A stretch of DNA of 64,000 nucleotides from Mesobacillus sp. AQ2 (GCF_030122805.1 NZ_CP126080.1:3849501-3913500); one strand, 5' to 3'. Positions 26,228 through 36,168 are shown, counted from the stretch's first letter. The notes: generated by a model from the letters alone, not told the origin. Numbers and translations: made by a program.

Positions 26228-27743
26228 CTTTAGGAAGGCGGCTATCGGCTCTTTTCATTTGTACGGCTCTTGTACTGAAAGGGCGCTTTTCGAGCGACCA
26301 CTGAGGGAAGCGAATAAATAGATCCTTCCAGTCAGGAAAACGTAAAGGAGCAACCGGACTGCCATAAGGCATTCCCAGTGATTCGAGACCGATAAAATGG
26401 GAAAGTAAGATCATCAGTCCTACTATGATTCCGACGAAACCAAACAATGAAGCAAGAATCATCATCGGGAACCGGACAATCCGAATAGCTGAACCCATTT
26501 CATAATTAGGTATGATGAAAGAAGCGATTGCTGTCAAAGCAACAACGATCACCATAATATTGCTGACAATTCCAGCTTCTACGGCTGCCTGGCCAATGAC
26601 AATACCCCCAACAATGCCTACTGTTTGCCCAATTTTGGCAGGAAGCCGAATTCCCGCTTCCCTGAGCATTTCAAGAGTCAGCTCCATAATAAAAGCCTCA
26701 ATAAAAGGCGGAAAAGGAATCCGTTCTCTCGATTCTCCGATAGAAAATAACAGCTTCAGTGGAATGACTTCAAAATGAAATGAAATAGTAGCAATATAAA
26801 TTGCAGGAAGGAAGATCGCAATGAAAAAGCCAATATATCTAAGCAGTCGAACAAAAGATGCTACCATCCACCGGTTACTATAGTCATCTACTGTTGTGAA
26901 AAAATTATTAAAAGACGCAGGTCCGACGATCACACTTGGAGAGCGGTCGACCACGGTTACGAATCTGCCCTGTAAAATTTCTGTTGCTGCGAAGTCAGGT
27001 CGTTCTGTTAATAAAAATTGAGGAAAGGGAGAGTATGAATGGTCTTCTATGTATTGTGAAAGTACCCCCGCATTGATGACGCTGTCGACATTCACCCTCT
27101 GTATCCGGTCCACAAGCTCTTTCAATATTTCCTGATCCGCTACATCCGCCAGATATAATATGGAGAGCTTCGTCTTCCCTCTTTCTCCAACTGTCATTTC
27201 CTTTATTTTCAGTTCTCGATTAGGAATTTGCTGACGGATTAATGCAATATTATCGCCGCCAGTTTCCGTAAACCCCACATGTGCCCCAGATAAATAAGTT
27301 TCAATAGGGGAGTCCTCCAGAGATCTCTTTGGAAATGCCGGCGTGTCATATATGTACGCCTCTTTATGGTTATCCAAAAATAAGACGCACTCGCCACTTA
27401 ATATTGCACTTTCCACTTGCTTCCATGTGGCAGCCTCTTTGATATGACCAAGAGAGACCTTTATATCTCCCTCCTTCTTTTCTTTCTCTCCCTGGAATAA
27501 AAGCGGGTCCAATATATGATCAAAAACAACCTTACTATCGGTGATTCCACTTAAATACACAAGCGCAGCCTTATTACTGGTTTGCCTTATGACTAACTCC
27601 CTCACGACTAGATCAGGTGTATCACAAAAAATGGCTTGAATTTCAGCAGTATTCTCCTCTAATTTTGCACTTATCCGTCCCTGATTTGTTCCATATCTGG
27701 ATTCAGAACCCTCTGATGCGTTATACTTCCGAAAAAATACCAT
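26211..27743 (-). CDS. GerA-family germination receptor subunit A (second ger operon)
   Basis: 510 residues: soluble N-terminal domain (about 1-310, with RGKTKLSILYLADV and GRFVTVVDRSP), then helices beginning at FLPAIYIATISFHFEVIPL and REAGIRLPAKIGQTVGIVGG, as in GerAA/GerKA. The ATG at 27743 has AGGTGGG upstream; the open frame continues 89 codons further, into the end of the neighbouring TRIC gene, but that part does not look like GerA and is rejected. First gene of an A-B-C operon. Confidence 0.92.
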   Translation of the reverse strand: MVFFRKYNASEGSESRYGTNQGRISAKLEENTAEIQAIFCDTPDLVVRELVIRQTSNKAALVYLSGITDSKVVFDHILDPLLFQGEKEKKEGDIKVSLGHIKEAATWKQVESAILSGECVLFLDNHKEAYIYDTPAFPKRSLEDSPIETYLSGAHVGFTETGGDNIALIRQQIPNRELKIKEMTVGERGKTKLSILYLADVADQEILKELVDRIQRVNVDSVINAGVLSQYIEDHSYSPFPQFLLTERPDFAATEILQGRFVTVVDRSPSVIVGPASFNNFFTTVDDYSNRWMVASFVRLLRYIGFFIAIFLPAIYIATISFHFEVIPLKLLFSIGESRERIPFPPFIEAFIMELTLEMLREAGIRLPAKIGQTVGIVGGIVIGQAAVEAGIVSNIMVIVVALTAIASFIIPNYEMGSAIRIVRFPMMILASLFGFVGIIVGLMILLSHFIGLESLGMPYGSPVAPLRFPDWKDLFIRFPQWSLEKRPFSTRAVQMKRADSRLPKGEENE

Positions 27744-27772
27744 GTGATATTCCCACCTAGTTGATGATAGTT

Positions 27773-27802
27773 TATTTTGTATCGTCAGTTGGCAAATCAT
27801 AC
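27773..27802 (-). promoter_or_regulatory. Possible sigma-G promoter of the second ger operon
   Basis: GTATG, exactly 18 bases, CAAAATA on the minus strand: one mismatch from GHATR-N18-CATWHTA. Located about 30 bases before the gerA start, with the ribosome binding site in between. Confidence 0.45.
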
Positions 27803-27846
27803 ATGAATAGTAGTTACTGCACGTGGAAGAACATCCTCTTAGACAC

Positions 27847-27874
27847 AAAAAAAGCCCATGTATACATGAGCTTT
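27847..27874 (-). terminator. Terminator after the TRIC-family gene
   Basis: On the minus strand AAAGC-T-CATGTATACATG-G-GCTTT, a near-perfect palindrome followed by TTTTTTTGTG, 42 bases beyond the stop at 27916. Confidence 0.75.
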
Positions 27875-27915
27875 CTGAGTGTCTGTATATAAAAGCAATA
27901 TTTTTGAATCCAAAC

Positions 27916-28539
27916 TTATGATTTATCCAAACTCCTTTTACTATTTTGGATGCTCTGTGGCAGATTCCATCTAAAGTAAACTGATATGATTCGAAACAGA
28001 ACGATGGCAATTAAGAGCAGAGTCGTGGCATACGGTCCCCGTATCAAACCTAATCCAATGGTGATTCCCGCGATTGCTGCCCATAAAGCATAAATTTCTG
28101 AGTGGAAAATCATTGGCGTCCGCCGTGCAAAAACATCCCGTATCATCCCGCCTCCGGTTCCTGTCATTACAGCTGCAATAATGACCGCTATTAGAGGTGC
28201 GTCAATGGAGACTGCATATTTTGCTCCTTGTATGGCAAATGACGCTAAACCAATCGCATCGAAAAATATTACCCATTTTTTAAAACGATTGATCCATTTA
28301 TTATGGAGGATAAAAACGATGGTCATAGCCAAAAAGGCAAATTCGAATAAATAATCCTGCTTCCAAATATGTTCAATAGGCAGTCCAATTAACAGATTAC
28401 GAATAATGCCGCCACCAAAGGCAGTAGTGAATCCTAATACATAAATTCCTATTAAATCATATTCTTCTTCCCTTGCGACCATTGCGCCACTTATAGCAAA
28501 GGCTAGGGTGCCAATGATGTTAAGGAATTCCCACGTCAT
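27916..28539 (-). CDS. Trimeric intracellular cation (TRIC) channel family membrane protein
   Basis: 207 residues, about seven helices in two repeats, each with a glycine-rich signature: FGGGIIRNLLIG and GTGGGMIRDVFARRTP. These are the hallmark of the UPF0126/TRIC family, whose bacterial members form cation-conducting trimers. The ATG at 28539 follows GGAGTG and gives the usual short N-terminus before the first helix; the start at 28566 is less likely. Single gene. Confidence 0.88.
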   Translation of the reverse strand: MTWEFLNIIGTLAFAISGAMVAREEEYDLIGIYVLGFTTAFGGGIIRNLLIGLPIEHIWKQDYLFEFAFLAMTIVFILHNKWINRFKKWVIFFDAIGLASFAIQGAKYAVSIDAPLIAVIIAAVMTGTGGGMIRDVFARRTPMIFHSEIYALWAAIAGITIGLGLIRGPYATTLLLIAIVLFRIISVYFRWNLPQSIQNSKRSLDKS

Positions 28540-28593
28540 GAGCACCCACTCCAATCTCTGGTTCAATTTTTAAGATAGACCTTACTATATCTC

Positions 28594-29781
28594 CTAATCT
28601 AATTCATAATAACCGCAAACAACATGTCCTACCGCTTTAGCTGCGACAAGCAGGGCATCTTCATCGATATCGAACTTCGGATTATGGTTGAAGTACGGAT
28701 CCTCTACTCCTTTAGGTGTGCAGGCGATGTAAAAGAAGCAGGAAGGGAATTTTTCAGCATAGTATGCAAAGTCTTCGGATGGAGCCATTGCTGGGAATTC
28801 CTTCACTTCTTTTATATCTTTATCGTTTGCACTCTTAAGAATCTCTGCAACCTGTGCTGTTACGGCTGGATCATTATATAATGGCGGATAATCATTTAAA
28901 TAAGTCAGTTCACAGCTTACACCAAATTCTTCTTCGATTCCTTTCACAAGACGTTTTACTTCTTTTTCAATAGTAGCTTTCGTTTCAACAGTCATATACC
29001 TGATATCACCTTCAAGTTCAATGCTGTCTTTAATGACATTGAAGGTTCCTTTTCCATCAAAGGATCCAATCGTGATCACCCCGATATCAAAGGGACTTAA
29101 CCTGCGGCTGATGATTGTCTGAACGGCTGTTACAAAATGGGCCCCAGCGACGATAGCATCGTTCGCCAAATGCGGCGAAGAACCATGTCCGCCTCTTCCA
29201 TTGATCTTTAATTTCATGTAAGCCCTGCCGTTAAAAGAATATCCAGAGTGATATCCGACAACCCCAGCTGGACCCATCGGCAGCAGATGGATGCCGAAGA
29301 TATTATCTAAATCATCAAGTACACCGGAATCAACAATGCTTTTAGCTCCGCCTGGCGGTACTTCTTCCGCATGCTGATGGATGATTTTGATTGTGCCTGG
29401 TATTTCCTCTTTTAATTGAATAAGACAATCCGCCAAAACCATCAAATAAGCTGTATGTCCATCATGGCCGCATGCATGCATGACACCCTCATTTTTCGAT
29501 TTAAATGGTACATCTGTTTCCTCGACGATTGGGAGGGCATCAAAATCAGCTCGCAAACCAATGTTTTTACCTGATTTCCCGCCTTTTATCGTGACGATGA
29601 TCCCGTGTCCGTTTCCGACATTCGATTGTACCTCGACATCTTTTCCTTTATAAAAATCTAAAATATATTGAGCTGTTTTTTCTTCTTGAAAAGAAAGTTC
29701 AGGATATTCGTGAAGATGCCTGCGTATTTTAATGATTTCATCCTTACGCGATTCAAGCATTTCCATTAATTTTTGTCTCAT
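28594..29781 (-). CDS. M20-family amidohydrolase (N-acyl amino acid / hippurate hydrolase type)
   Basis: 395-residue cytoplasmic metallopeptidase-like hydrolase of the M20D branch: RRHLHEYPELSF, metal ligands in MHACGHDGHTA, a Cys-free QHAEEVPPGGAKS block with the catalytic Glu pair, and HLLPMGPAG. It removes an acyl group from an N-acylated amino acid; exact substrate is unknown. The MFS exporter gene ends 60 bases upstream on the same strand, so the two might be co-transcribed. Confidence 0.88.
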   Translation of the reverse strand: MRQKLMEMLESRKDEIIKIRRHLHEYPELSFQEEKTAQYILDFYKGKDVEVQSNVGNGHGIIVTIKGGKSGKNIGLRADFDALPIVEETDVPFKSKNEGVMHACGHDGHTAYLMVLADCLIQLKEEIPGTIKIIHQHAEEVPPGGAKSIVDSGVLDDLDNIFGIHLLPMGPAGVVGYHSGYSFNGRAYMKLKINGRGGHGSSPHLANDAIVAGAHFVTAVQTIISRRLSPFDIGVITIGSFDGKGTFNVIKDSIELEGDIRYMTVETKATIEKEVKRLVKGIEEEFGVSCELTYLNDYPPLYNDPAVTAQVAEILKSANDKDIKEVKEFPAMAPSEDFAYYAEKFPSCFFYIACTPKGVEDPYFNHNPKFDIDEDALLVAAKAVGHVVCGYYELD

Positions 29782-29841
29782 GATCCTATCATCCCTTCTT
29801 TAACTTTTTAAAACTCAACAAAAAGCTTCGTTTACCAAGCA

Positions 29842-31263
29842 TTATTCTGCAACTGGCTTTCGGCTGGTCCGAGATCCTTTGGCAGGAGCAGTCTTGCCGG
29901 CATCTCCCGGTACGAGGAAGATGATTGATAAAATCGAAAGTATCCCGAAAATGACGTTTACGATAATCCCAATTGAAGCTGCTGTTTCTAAATTTCCGTT
30001 TCCTGCGATTGCACCGTAGACGGCTGCAGATATAGCAACGCCGAAGGCACTTCCAAGTGAGCTAGCCATTTTGTAAACCCCTGCTGCTTCACCGACCTTG
30101 TCTGCGGGAGCATTGGAAACTGAAGTATCTGTTGATGGAGTTGCATAAATTCCAAGTCCAAGACCAAATAGGGCAAATCCAATGAAAACGGTAATGGTAT
30201 AAGCAAGGTCTGGCAAGAATGTCAGTCCCATCATCGCCACGCCGACTGTTGTAATGAAGGCTCCCCAAATCATCGGTAATTTAGCTCCAACCTTCTGCAG
30301 GATTTTTTCACCTACACGAATCATGGCAAGCACTGCGACTAGATAACCGAGTGATAGCATACCGGACTGGAAGGAATTAAATCCCCGCCCTACTTGTACA
30401 TACGTATTGGCGACAACTAGTGTACCTGCGATAGCATTAAGCAAGAAATTCGAAATCGTCGCGCCTGTATATGGTTTATTTTTAAAGACATCGAAATCAA
30501 TCAGTACGACCTCTTTACTTCTTTCCACTTTGATGAACACAATGAAACCAATGATTGTAACTGCCAGAAGACCTAATGTAAGCGGGCTGGCCCACCCTAA
30601 ATCAGCTCCGTAGTTGATAAAGACATTCAGAGCAATCATTGTGATGATAAAAATCGATAAACCTGTGTAATCGAATTTAAAACCGCCCACAGATTCTTGT
30701 TTACTTTCTGGAGTATCCTTCAGCAGGAACATTCCAATCAAAGCAAAGATGATAGAAAAAATGAAGATCCATCTCCAGCCCATTGAGGTAGCGATGGCGC
30801 CGCCTGCAAATGAAGCAATCCCAGAACCGCCCCATGATCCAATGGACCAAAAACTTAATGCACGCTGCCGCTCTTTTCCTTCAAAATAGGCTTTCATCAA
30901 TGCAATGGTTGATGGCATAATAAATGCAGCTGAAATCCCTTGAATAATACGTCCAATAATCAGCATTGCTGAACCCTGGGCTAAAACAAGGAAAAGTGAA
31001 CCGATAATACTTAATATAAAGCCAATGTACGCAATCTTTTTCCTGCCAATTTTATCGGCAAGGCCTCCGGCAGCAACAATGAACATTCCGGAAAACAAAG
31101 CCGTTAAACTAATTGCGATGTTTACCGTTCCAATTGATATGCCCAAATCCTGCTGGACTGCTGGAACGACATTGACAATCGCCTGGGCAAACAGCCAGAA
31201 GGTAATAACACCAAACACTATGCCTGTGATCATTTTATTTGTACCTTTATAACTTGTCTCCAT
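29842..31263 (-). CDS. NorB-like MFS drug exporter (DHA2 family)
   Basis: 473 residues with about 14 membrane helices. The N-terminal region (ITFWLFAQAIVNVVPAVQQDLG, then NIAISLTALFSGMF and GGLADKIGRKK) and SIGSWGGSG closely resemble NorB-type quinolone efflux proteins of Gram-positive bacteria, and YATPSTDTSVSNAP with AAGVYKMASSLGSAFG continues the match. A proton-driven exporter at the cell membrane; true substrates unknown. GGAGGTTAT lies just before the ATG. Confidence 0.85.
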   Translation of the reverse strand: METSYKGTNKMITGIVFGVITFWLFAQAIVNVVPAVQQDLGISIGTVNIAISLTALFSGMFIVAAGGLADKIGRKKIAYIGFILSIIGSLFLVLAQGSAMLIIGRIIQGISAAFIMPSTIALMKAYFEGKERQRALSFWSIGSWGGSGIASFAGGAIATSMGWRWIFIFSIIFALIGMFLLKDTPESKQESVGGFKFDYTGLSIFIITMIALNVFINYGADLGWASPLTLGLLAVTIIGFIVFIKVERSKEVVLIDFDVFKNKPYTGATISNFLLNAIAGTLVVANTYVQVGRGFNSFQSGMLSLGYLVAVLAMIRVGEKILQKVGAKLPMIWGAFITTVGVAMMGLTFLPDLAYTITVFIGFALFGLGLGIYATPSTDTSVSNAPADKVGEAAGVYKMASSLGSAFGVAISAAVYGAIAGNGNLETAASIGIIVNVIFGILSILSIIFLVPGDAGKTAPAKGSRTSRKPVAE

Positions 31264-31496
31264 GAATATAACCTCCTAATTCACATAAATGGCAATAATA
31301 GTATTGTCCCAAATTGAAATTAATTAAGTCAGTTTTTGTTCTGCCTAACGTTCACCTTCCTCCTGGAATGAACATCTTCTCTTTGTTCCTACAAGAAAAT
31401 TGTAGTCCAAATCCTGCAGATTAGAGAGTCATTATTTGCTGTATTCCTTTTCGTAAAATGTAAAATATTTCACCACCACTAATTAGGGTAAAAAAA

Positions 31497-31519
31497 GGGA
31501 GGTCAAAATTTGACTTCCC
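31497..31519. terminator. Second hairpin behind the AraC-type gene
   Basis: GGGAGGTCAAA and TTTGACTTCCC form an 11-bp stem (one mismatch) flanked by an A-run. It follows the terminator at 31542-31595 in the same 325-base gap before the exporter gene. Confidence 0.55.
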
Positions 31520-31541
31520 TATGCGAAATCCTGGATTCTTA

Positions 31542-31595
31542 AGATGTAAAACAAAAAGCCATTGCCGATACGGCAATGACTTTCTGTTTTACATC
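31542..31595 (-). terminator. Long terminator of the AraC-GH39 gene
   Basis: GATGTAAAACA, AAAG and CATTGCC pair with CGGCAATG, CTTT and TGTTTTACATC in a stem of more than 20 bp that includes the stop codon of the gene ending at 31589. Confidence 0.8.
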
Positions 31596-33925
31596 GCTTT
31601 TCTTATTTCAAAAAAATGAATAGCATTAACTGTTAAATAGGAATAAAATGACCATTCTCCTGTGATGGTTTCATCATAAAGCTCAATATCTGGATGGCTT
31701 GTCCTATTGATGTAATCGATAATCTCCAGATCAATTCCATGTCTGCTGTTAAGATTCCACCATTTCGTATATAAAGCTCCGTGATCTTTATCAAAAATAT
31801 ATTTCCGAATTTGATATTCCCCTGCTTCAAGCCCAGCAATCTTGACCTGGATCTCTTTATTCAGCTTTTGCAAAAATGCTTCCTCGATGGAGTAATATGG
31901 ATTTATCGTTTTACAATTCATCAACACCAACTGATAGCCCCGGTCTGTTTTGGTCATCAAATAATCAGACCCCCGGGCTATGATGGTCCCATCGAGCTTA
32001 TTAGCAAACATCATGGCAAAAAATGCAGGTCTTTTCCCGCTGAAATAGTGGAAAAATTCCAATCCCTCAATACGGATTCTCTGTCCATTATCACTGCCTT
32101 CATGCAATGCAGTATTAATCCAAAAGCCGATGGACTCAACATCATTGGCTATATCCAATACACTTTTCAACACTAAGGCTGCACGAAAAAAAGTTCCATT
32201 TGTAAAACGGGTATTTCCAGAAAGTGTGTTCCATGAAATAAGGTGCATCGGTTTCTCAAGATGATGTTTTTTCAGATAAGATTTAATTTTCGCCGTGTTT
32301 TCCTTTACATAATCCTTTGTCAAATTAAAACGGTTATCACTCAATTCCTTGAAATCGATCATGTCATTCTGATTTGAATGATACGCAATGAAATCGATAT
32401 GATTCCCTTCCGTCAGTATCCATTTATGGGGTTCCTTCGTTTTCTCTTCTTTAAAAGAGAAAGGCAAAAAAACACCCACATGAATGTCCGGTACCAGTTC
32501 TTTCAGCAAATCGTACATTTTTAAATAGACACGTTTCAATTCCAAAGCTTCAGCACCAGTAAAATAGGACTCATAAAATAAAAAATGCCATGTTTTCAGA
32601 TAGGAGGCCCCATATACTTGTAAACAATGCTTCATAAAACCATAGAGCTTTTGGAAATAGAATTCTTCATTCTTGGTAATTTCCTGGTATTCAATTCTTA
32701 CAAAAAGCGATAGTCCATTTTTCTTCATGAAATTCAAGGCAACATCTGATTTAAAATAAGGGGAACTTGTGGCAATTTCTTCATCTGTTTCAACTTCTGC
32801 CGTAATCGTCTCCCCGCTTAATAAATGGCTGATTCCGATATAATTAAGACGCATATCATCTTTTGTCATTAGTATTTGCGACCTGACATCTTCTTTTTGC
32901 AGTTCCTTTAATTCCCGGACAATCAGTACATGATCAGGGAGAGATAGGTTTTGATTGATTGTATCTGTTACTTCAAGCTGCAATTCTTCAAACCGGGTCT
33001 CGGTGTTGGTATATGATTGGTCATGTTTGGTCAGTACGCTTCCCAATTTGGCCAGAATTTCAGGAGTATTGACCAGGGTATCAGTATCTTCAATCGACAG
33101 GCTTTGAAATGAATCGATTTGGGCTTCTGAATGATTCTCCCGGTAAATATGAGGAGTCACTTCATACTTTTCTTTAAAAAGCTTGGAAAATGACTTTGTA
33201 TTCGCAAAACCATTTTTCATTGCGATTTGTGAAATCGTATCATCTGTATACACTAAATCTTTCACACTGTGTTTCAATCGGATTTCCATTAAAAAGCGAT
33301 TGAAGCCCATGCCCATCTTCTGCTTAAAATAGCGGGATAAATACCCTGTTGAAAGATAGAACTTTTGTGCCATATCTTCTAATGTAATCACCTGATGATA
33401 ATTCTTCTCCAAATAATCAACCATTTTTGTCAGCCGGATATCGTTTGCATCGATTTTTTCGATGGCCGTTCCTCTTTGCTTAAACCTGCGAATCAGAATC
33501 AGCAAAATGTCACATATATATCCTTGCATCTCGATTTGATAGCTTTCATCTTTTCTGCTGTAGGTAATCATTAATTCAACCAGCAATTTCCTCATTTTAT
33601 CAAGCATGATTTCTCTTCCCATTTCTATTTCTTGAGAAAAGACCTCAAACCGGCTGTTCCGGTATTCTGGATAGTATCGATCCATAAATGAGTCCGATAT
33701 ATCCAGCACTAACACCCTATTAGCTTCATTTCCTTTCACCTGAAAAAGCTGATTTCGATTAATGACAAGCAAATCCTGTTCCTTTAAAACATAATACCGG
33801 CTATCAATCTCAACCATTAATTCGCCGTCAATCACAAAAATGAATTTCAAACCCTGGTTCACTTTTGGGGATAAAAATTGAATCTTCTTCAAAGAAATTT
33901 GAAAATCGGTCAGCGGCTGATTCAT
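31589..33925 (-). CDS. AraC-family regulator fused to a GH39-like glycosidase domain
   Basis: 778 residues in three parts: an N-terminal cupin-like sensor (about 1-150, VIDGELMVEIDSRYYVLKE), two AraC helix-turn-helix units (about 165-270, MAQKFYLSTGYLSRYFKQK and ISQIAMKNGFANTKSFSKLFKEKY), and a long C-terminal region (290-770) resembling glycoside hydrolase family 39 (beta-xylosidase type), with SWNTLSG and IDFIAYHSNQND segments. The enzyme part has no signal peptide, so it is inside the cell and may serve as a sugar sensor rather than a hydrolase. No sugar transport or hydrolase genes adjoin, so the target is unknown. Confidence 0.82.
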   Translation of the reverse strand: MNQPLTDFQISLKKIQFLSPKVNQGLKFIFVIDGELMVEIDSRYYVLKEQDLLVINRNQLFQVKGNEANRVLVLDISDSFMDRYYPEYRNSRFEVFSQEIEMGREIMLDKMRKLLVELMITYSRKDESYQIEMQGYICDILLILIRRFKQRGTAIEKIDANDIRLTKMVDYLEKNYHQVITLEDMAQKFYLSTGYLSRYFKQKMGMGFNRFLMEIRLKHSVKDLVYTDDTISQIAMKNGFANTKSFSKLFKEKYEVTPHIYRENHSEAQIDSFQSLSIEDTDTLVNTPEILAKLGSVLTKHDQSYTNTETRFEELQLEVTDTINQNLSLPDHVLIVRELKELQKEDVRSQILMTKDDMRLNYIGISHLLSGETITAEVETDEEIATSSPYFKSDVALNFMKKNGLSLFVRIEYQEITKNEEFYFQKLYGFMKHCLQVYGASYLKTWHFLFYESYFTGAEALELKRVYLKMYDLLKELVPDIHVGVFLPFSFKEEKTKEPHKWILTEGNHIDFIAYHSNQNDMIDFKELSDNRFNLTKDYVKENTAKIKSYLKKHHLEKPMHLISWNTLSGNTRFTNGTFFRAALVLKSVLDIANDVESIGFWINTALHEGSDNGQRIRIEGLEFFHYFSGKRPAFFAMMFANKLDGTIIARGSDYLMTKTDRGYQLVLMNCKTINPYYSIEEAFLQKLNKEIQVKIAGLEAGEYQIRKYIFDKDHGALYTKWWNLNSRHGIDLEIIDYINRTSHPDIELYDETITGEWSFYSYLTVNAIHFFEIRKAM

Positions 33926-34104
33926 GTGTTCACCTACTATCTAATTAACGAATGATCTTGCCAGTCCGTACGGAAAATTATTAATGTTTTAGATAAAACC
34001 TATTTTAACACATAAAACATGTCCCTTTTTCACTTCAGATTCCTATAAGGTAAGTACTATTCATTTATATTTAAACATTGTTGAATTTTCATACATAGGA
34101 TTCA

Positions 34105-34149
34105 AAAAAGACTGCAGTCCGACTCTGTTTTAATCGAGTCTGCCTGCAG
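34105..34149 (-). terminator. Terminator after the nitronate monooxygenase gene
   Basis: CTGCAG-GCA-GACTC, ten bases, GAGTC-GGA-CTGCAG on the minus strand, then TCTTTTTT; 41 bases beyond the stop at 34190. Confidence 0.75.
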
Positions 34150-34189
34150 CCTGAGTCTAAATATCCATTCTCTTTACACATGATGAAAC

Positions 34190-35263
34190 TTATAGGTGAA
34201 TGTTATTTGCATCATTTACAATCCTTCTGATTAAGTCTTCTGCCGATTGCGTTTTAGCAAGTCTTGGACTCTGGCCGGACCATATTGACATAAATTCCGG
34301 ATTGTTTTGTGCTGCTGAAGCTTTTCTGATTGATTGTGTAAGTGCATTTTGGACTGGGAATTGAGGGAATGGAACCTCTTTCTCCTGCATTTCTTCTATA
34401 AACCGATTTTTCATGCCTCTAGCCCATTTGCCGGAGAAGGCATTTGTTAACACCATCTGATCTTCGGAGGCATCCAATATAGCATTTTTATAAAGTTGAT
34501 GGGCTCCGCTTTCCGTACATGTTAAAAAAGCTGTGCCCATTTGAACAGCCTTTGCACCTAAGCAAAGGGATGCCATTAGCCCTCTTCCATCCATGATGCC
34601 GCCAGCAGCAATAACAGGAATTTTCACATGGTCGGCAACCTGAGGAATTAACGATATTAGACCTATGAGACTTTCCTTATCTCCGCTGATAAAATTCCCC
34701 CGATGGCCTCCTGCTTCACTGCCTTGCACAATCACGGCATCCATTCCGCTATTTTCAGCTTCAATTGCTTCCCTGACTGTCGTGGCTGTTCCCAATAAAA
34801 TAATATTGTGAGTTTTAAGTTCTCTTACGATTTCCTTAGGAGGCAGTCCAAAGGTAAAGGAACAAACCCGGATGTTTTCATTAATAACAATCTGAATCAG
34901 TTCTTCAAATATTTCGATATTCATCTTGTAATCTGGAAGATCAAGCTGTCTTTGGTCCTCAAGTTTCAATTTTTCGCGTATAGGCTTCAGGGCATTTTCA
35001 GCAGATTCAATTTCATCCGGCGTAACATGAAATTCATTCGGCACGAAAAGATTAACACCAAAATTTCCGGTAGTAAGCTGTTTGATTTCCTTGATTTGTT
35101 CCTGCATTGCATCAGGAGACATATAGCCTGCCCCTACCATTCCAAGGCCTCCTGAATTGGAGACTGCTGAAACCAGTTGTGAAGTCGTAATGCCTCCGGC
35201 CATTGGTGCCTGTATGATCGGGTATTCAATATTCAAAAGCTCAGTCATTTCATTTTTCAGCAT
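34190..35263 (-). CDS. Nitronate monooxygenase family flavoprotein
   Basis: 357-residue FMN enzyme of the 2-nitropropane dioxygenase/NMO family that oxidises nitronates (class uncertain; some relatives are enoyl reductases). FMN-barrel signatures: YPIIQAPMAGG near the start, VQGSEAGGHRG, and VIAAGGIMDGRGLMASL. Full length. GAGG precedes the ATG at 35263. Single gene; might protect against nitro compounds such as propionate 3-nitronate, but this is inferred from the family. Confidence 0.85.
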   Translation of the reverse strand: MLKNEMTELLNIEYPIIQAPMAGGITTSQLVSAVSNSGGLGMVGAGYMSPDAMQEQIKEIKQLTTGNFGVNLFVPNEFHVTPDEIESAENALKPIREKLKLEDQRQLDLPDYKMNIEIFEELIQIVINENIRVCSFTFGLPPKEIVRELKTHNIILLGTATTVREAIEAENSGMDAVIVQGSEAGGHRGNFISGDKESLIGLISLIPQVADHVKIPVIAAGGIMDGRGLMASLCLGAKAVQMGTAFLTCTESGAHQLYKNAILDASEDQMVLTNAFSGKWARGMKNRFIEEMQEKEVPFPQFPVQNALTQSIRKASAAQNNPEFMSIWSGQSPRLAKTQSAEDLIRRIVNDANNIHL

Positions 35264-35483
35264 TGAATTAGCCTCATTTCTTTTGAACTTTATCTATTAA
35301 TCAATTCTATACGTAAAAAAAATCCCCTTTTTTGAAGGCTAGTTTTAAAAAAGCCTGGTTTCGTAACGCTCGTTTCGTAAAGTTTGTTGTTTTAGATTTT
35401 TTTAAAGGAAACTAATTTTTACTATTCTGTAACTTTTGTGTTTAATTTTCGTATGGATGATTACTTGAAATGGAGGTATTAAA

Positions 35484-36125
35484 ATGAAGAGAGGTTTTAA
35501 AACTTACACTTTTATCATCCTATTAGTTCTTGGTACGATATTCGTTTTAGACTACTTTGACATTTCTCGATTGGTAAATAACCTTCAAAATGATAAAAAT
35601 ATACTAATAGAAAAAGTGTCTCGCTTAGAGAAACAAAATCAAAAGGGTTCTACCGAGACGGAACAGTTGCAAAACGAAAATAAACAATTAGGTGAGCAAA
35701 TTTCTCAATTAAAAGAGGAAGTTAAAGAATTCAAAACGTTCATTCAATACCAAGATTTAAATGATGCGATTAGCACAGTTAACTCCTATAAGGCAGCGAA
35801 AACATTTTTTCAAGCAAATAACTATATAGCCTTTGATGGTACTGTAAGTTACTCATATCTTGACCTTGAAGGTAATTGCCCTTGTTTTTTCAATTTTGAC
35901 GGGCTAGGATTTGAATGGAAACCTAACGTAGTTGGAAACCTTAGTGAATTTAGAACGGAAAAGGGGAAAATCATTCTCATTTTTACTTCAGTTCAAAACG
36001 AACATACTGCTTATCAATTTGTAATGACCAAGGCAACGGGATTGAAGGAAAATAAATCCTCGCCTATTGGATTCGATTTAGATAAGGAAGAAAAATGGAG
36101 AATTCTAGAGATTAAAAAATACTGA
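35484..36125 (+). CDS. Membrane-anchored coiled-coil hypothetical protein
   Basis: 213 residues: an N-terminal membrane helix (about 8-28, without lipobox), a Gln/Glu/Lys-rich coiled coil (about 33-88), and a C-terminal domain of about 120 residues with a CPC pair (NCPCFFNFDGLG). Topology suggests the C-terminal domain faces outside. GGAGG lies 8 bases before the ATG; a terminator follows at 36145-36168. No family recognised. Confidence 0.7.
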   Translation: MKRGFKTYTFIILLVLGTIFVLDYFDISRLVNNLQNDKNILIEKVSRLEKQNQKGSTETEQLQNENKQLGEQISQLKEEVKEFKTFIQYQDLNDAISTVNSYKAAKTFFQANNYIAFDGTVSYSYLDLEGNCPCFFNFDGLGFEWKPNVVGNLSEFRTEKGKIILIFTSVQNEHTAYQFVMTKATGLKENKSSPIGFDLDKEEKWRILEIKKY

Positions 36126-36144
36126 GATAGTTCGGTGAGGATCA

Positions 36145-36168
36145 GGACCATAAATTTATGGACCTTTT
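36145..36168 (+). terminator. Terminator after the coiled-coil protein gene
   Basis: GGACCATAAA and TTTATGGACC (one mismatch) followed by TTTT, 20 bases behind the stop. Confidence 0.65.

Noticed and set aside
27744..28010. 89-codon N-terminal extension of the second GerA protein
   Set aside because: It runs through the end of the TRIC gene, is unlike GerA, and a good ribosome binding site marks the ATG at 27743.
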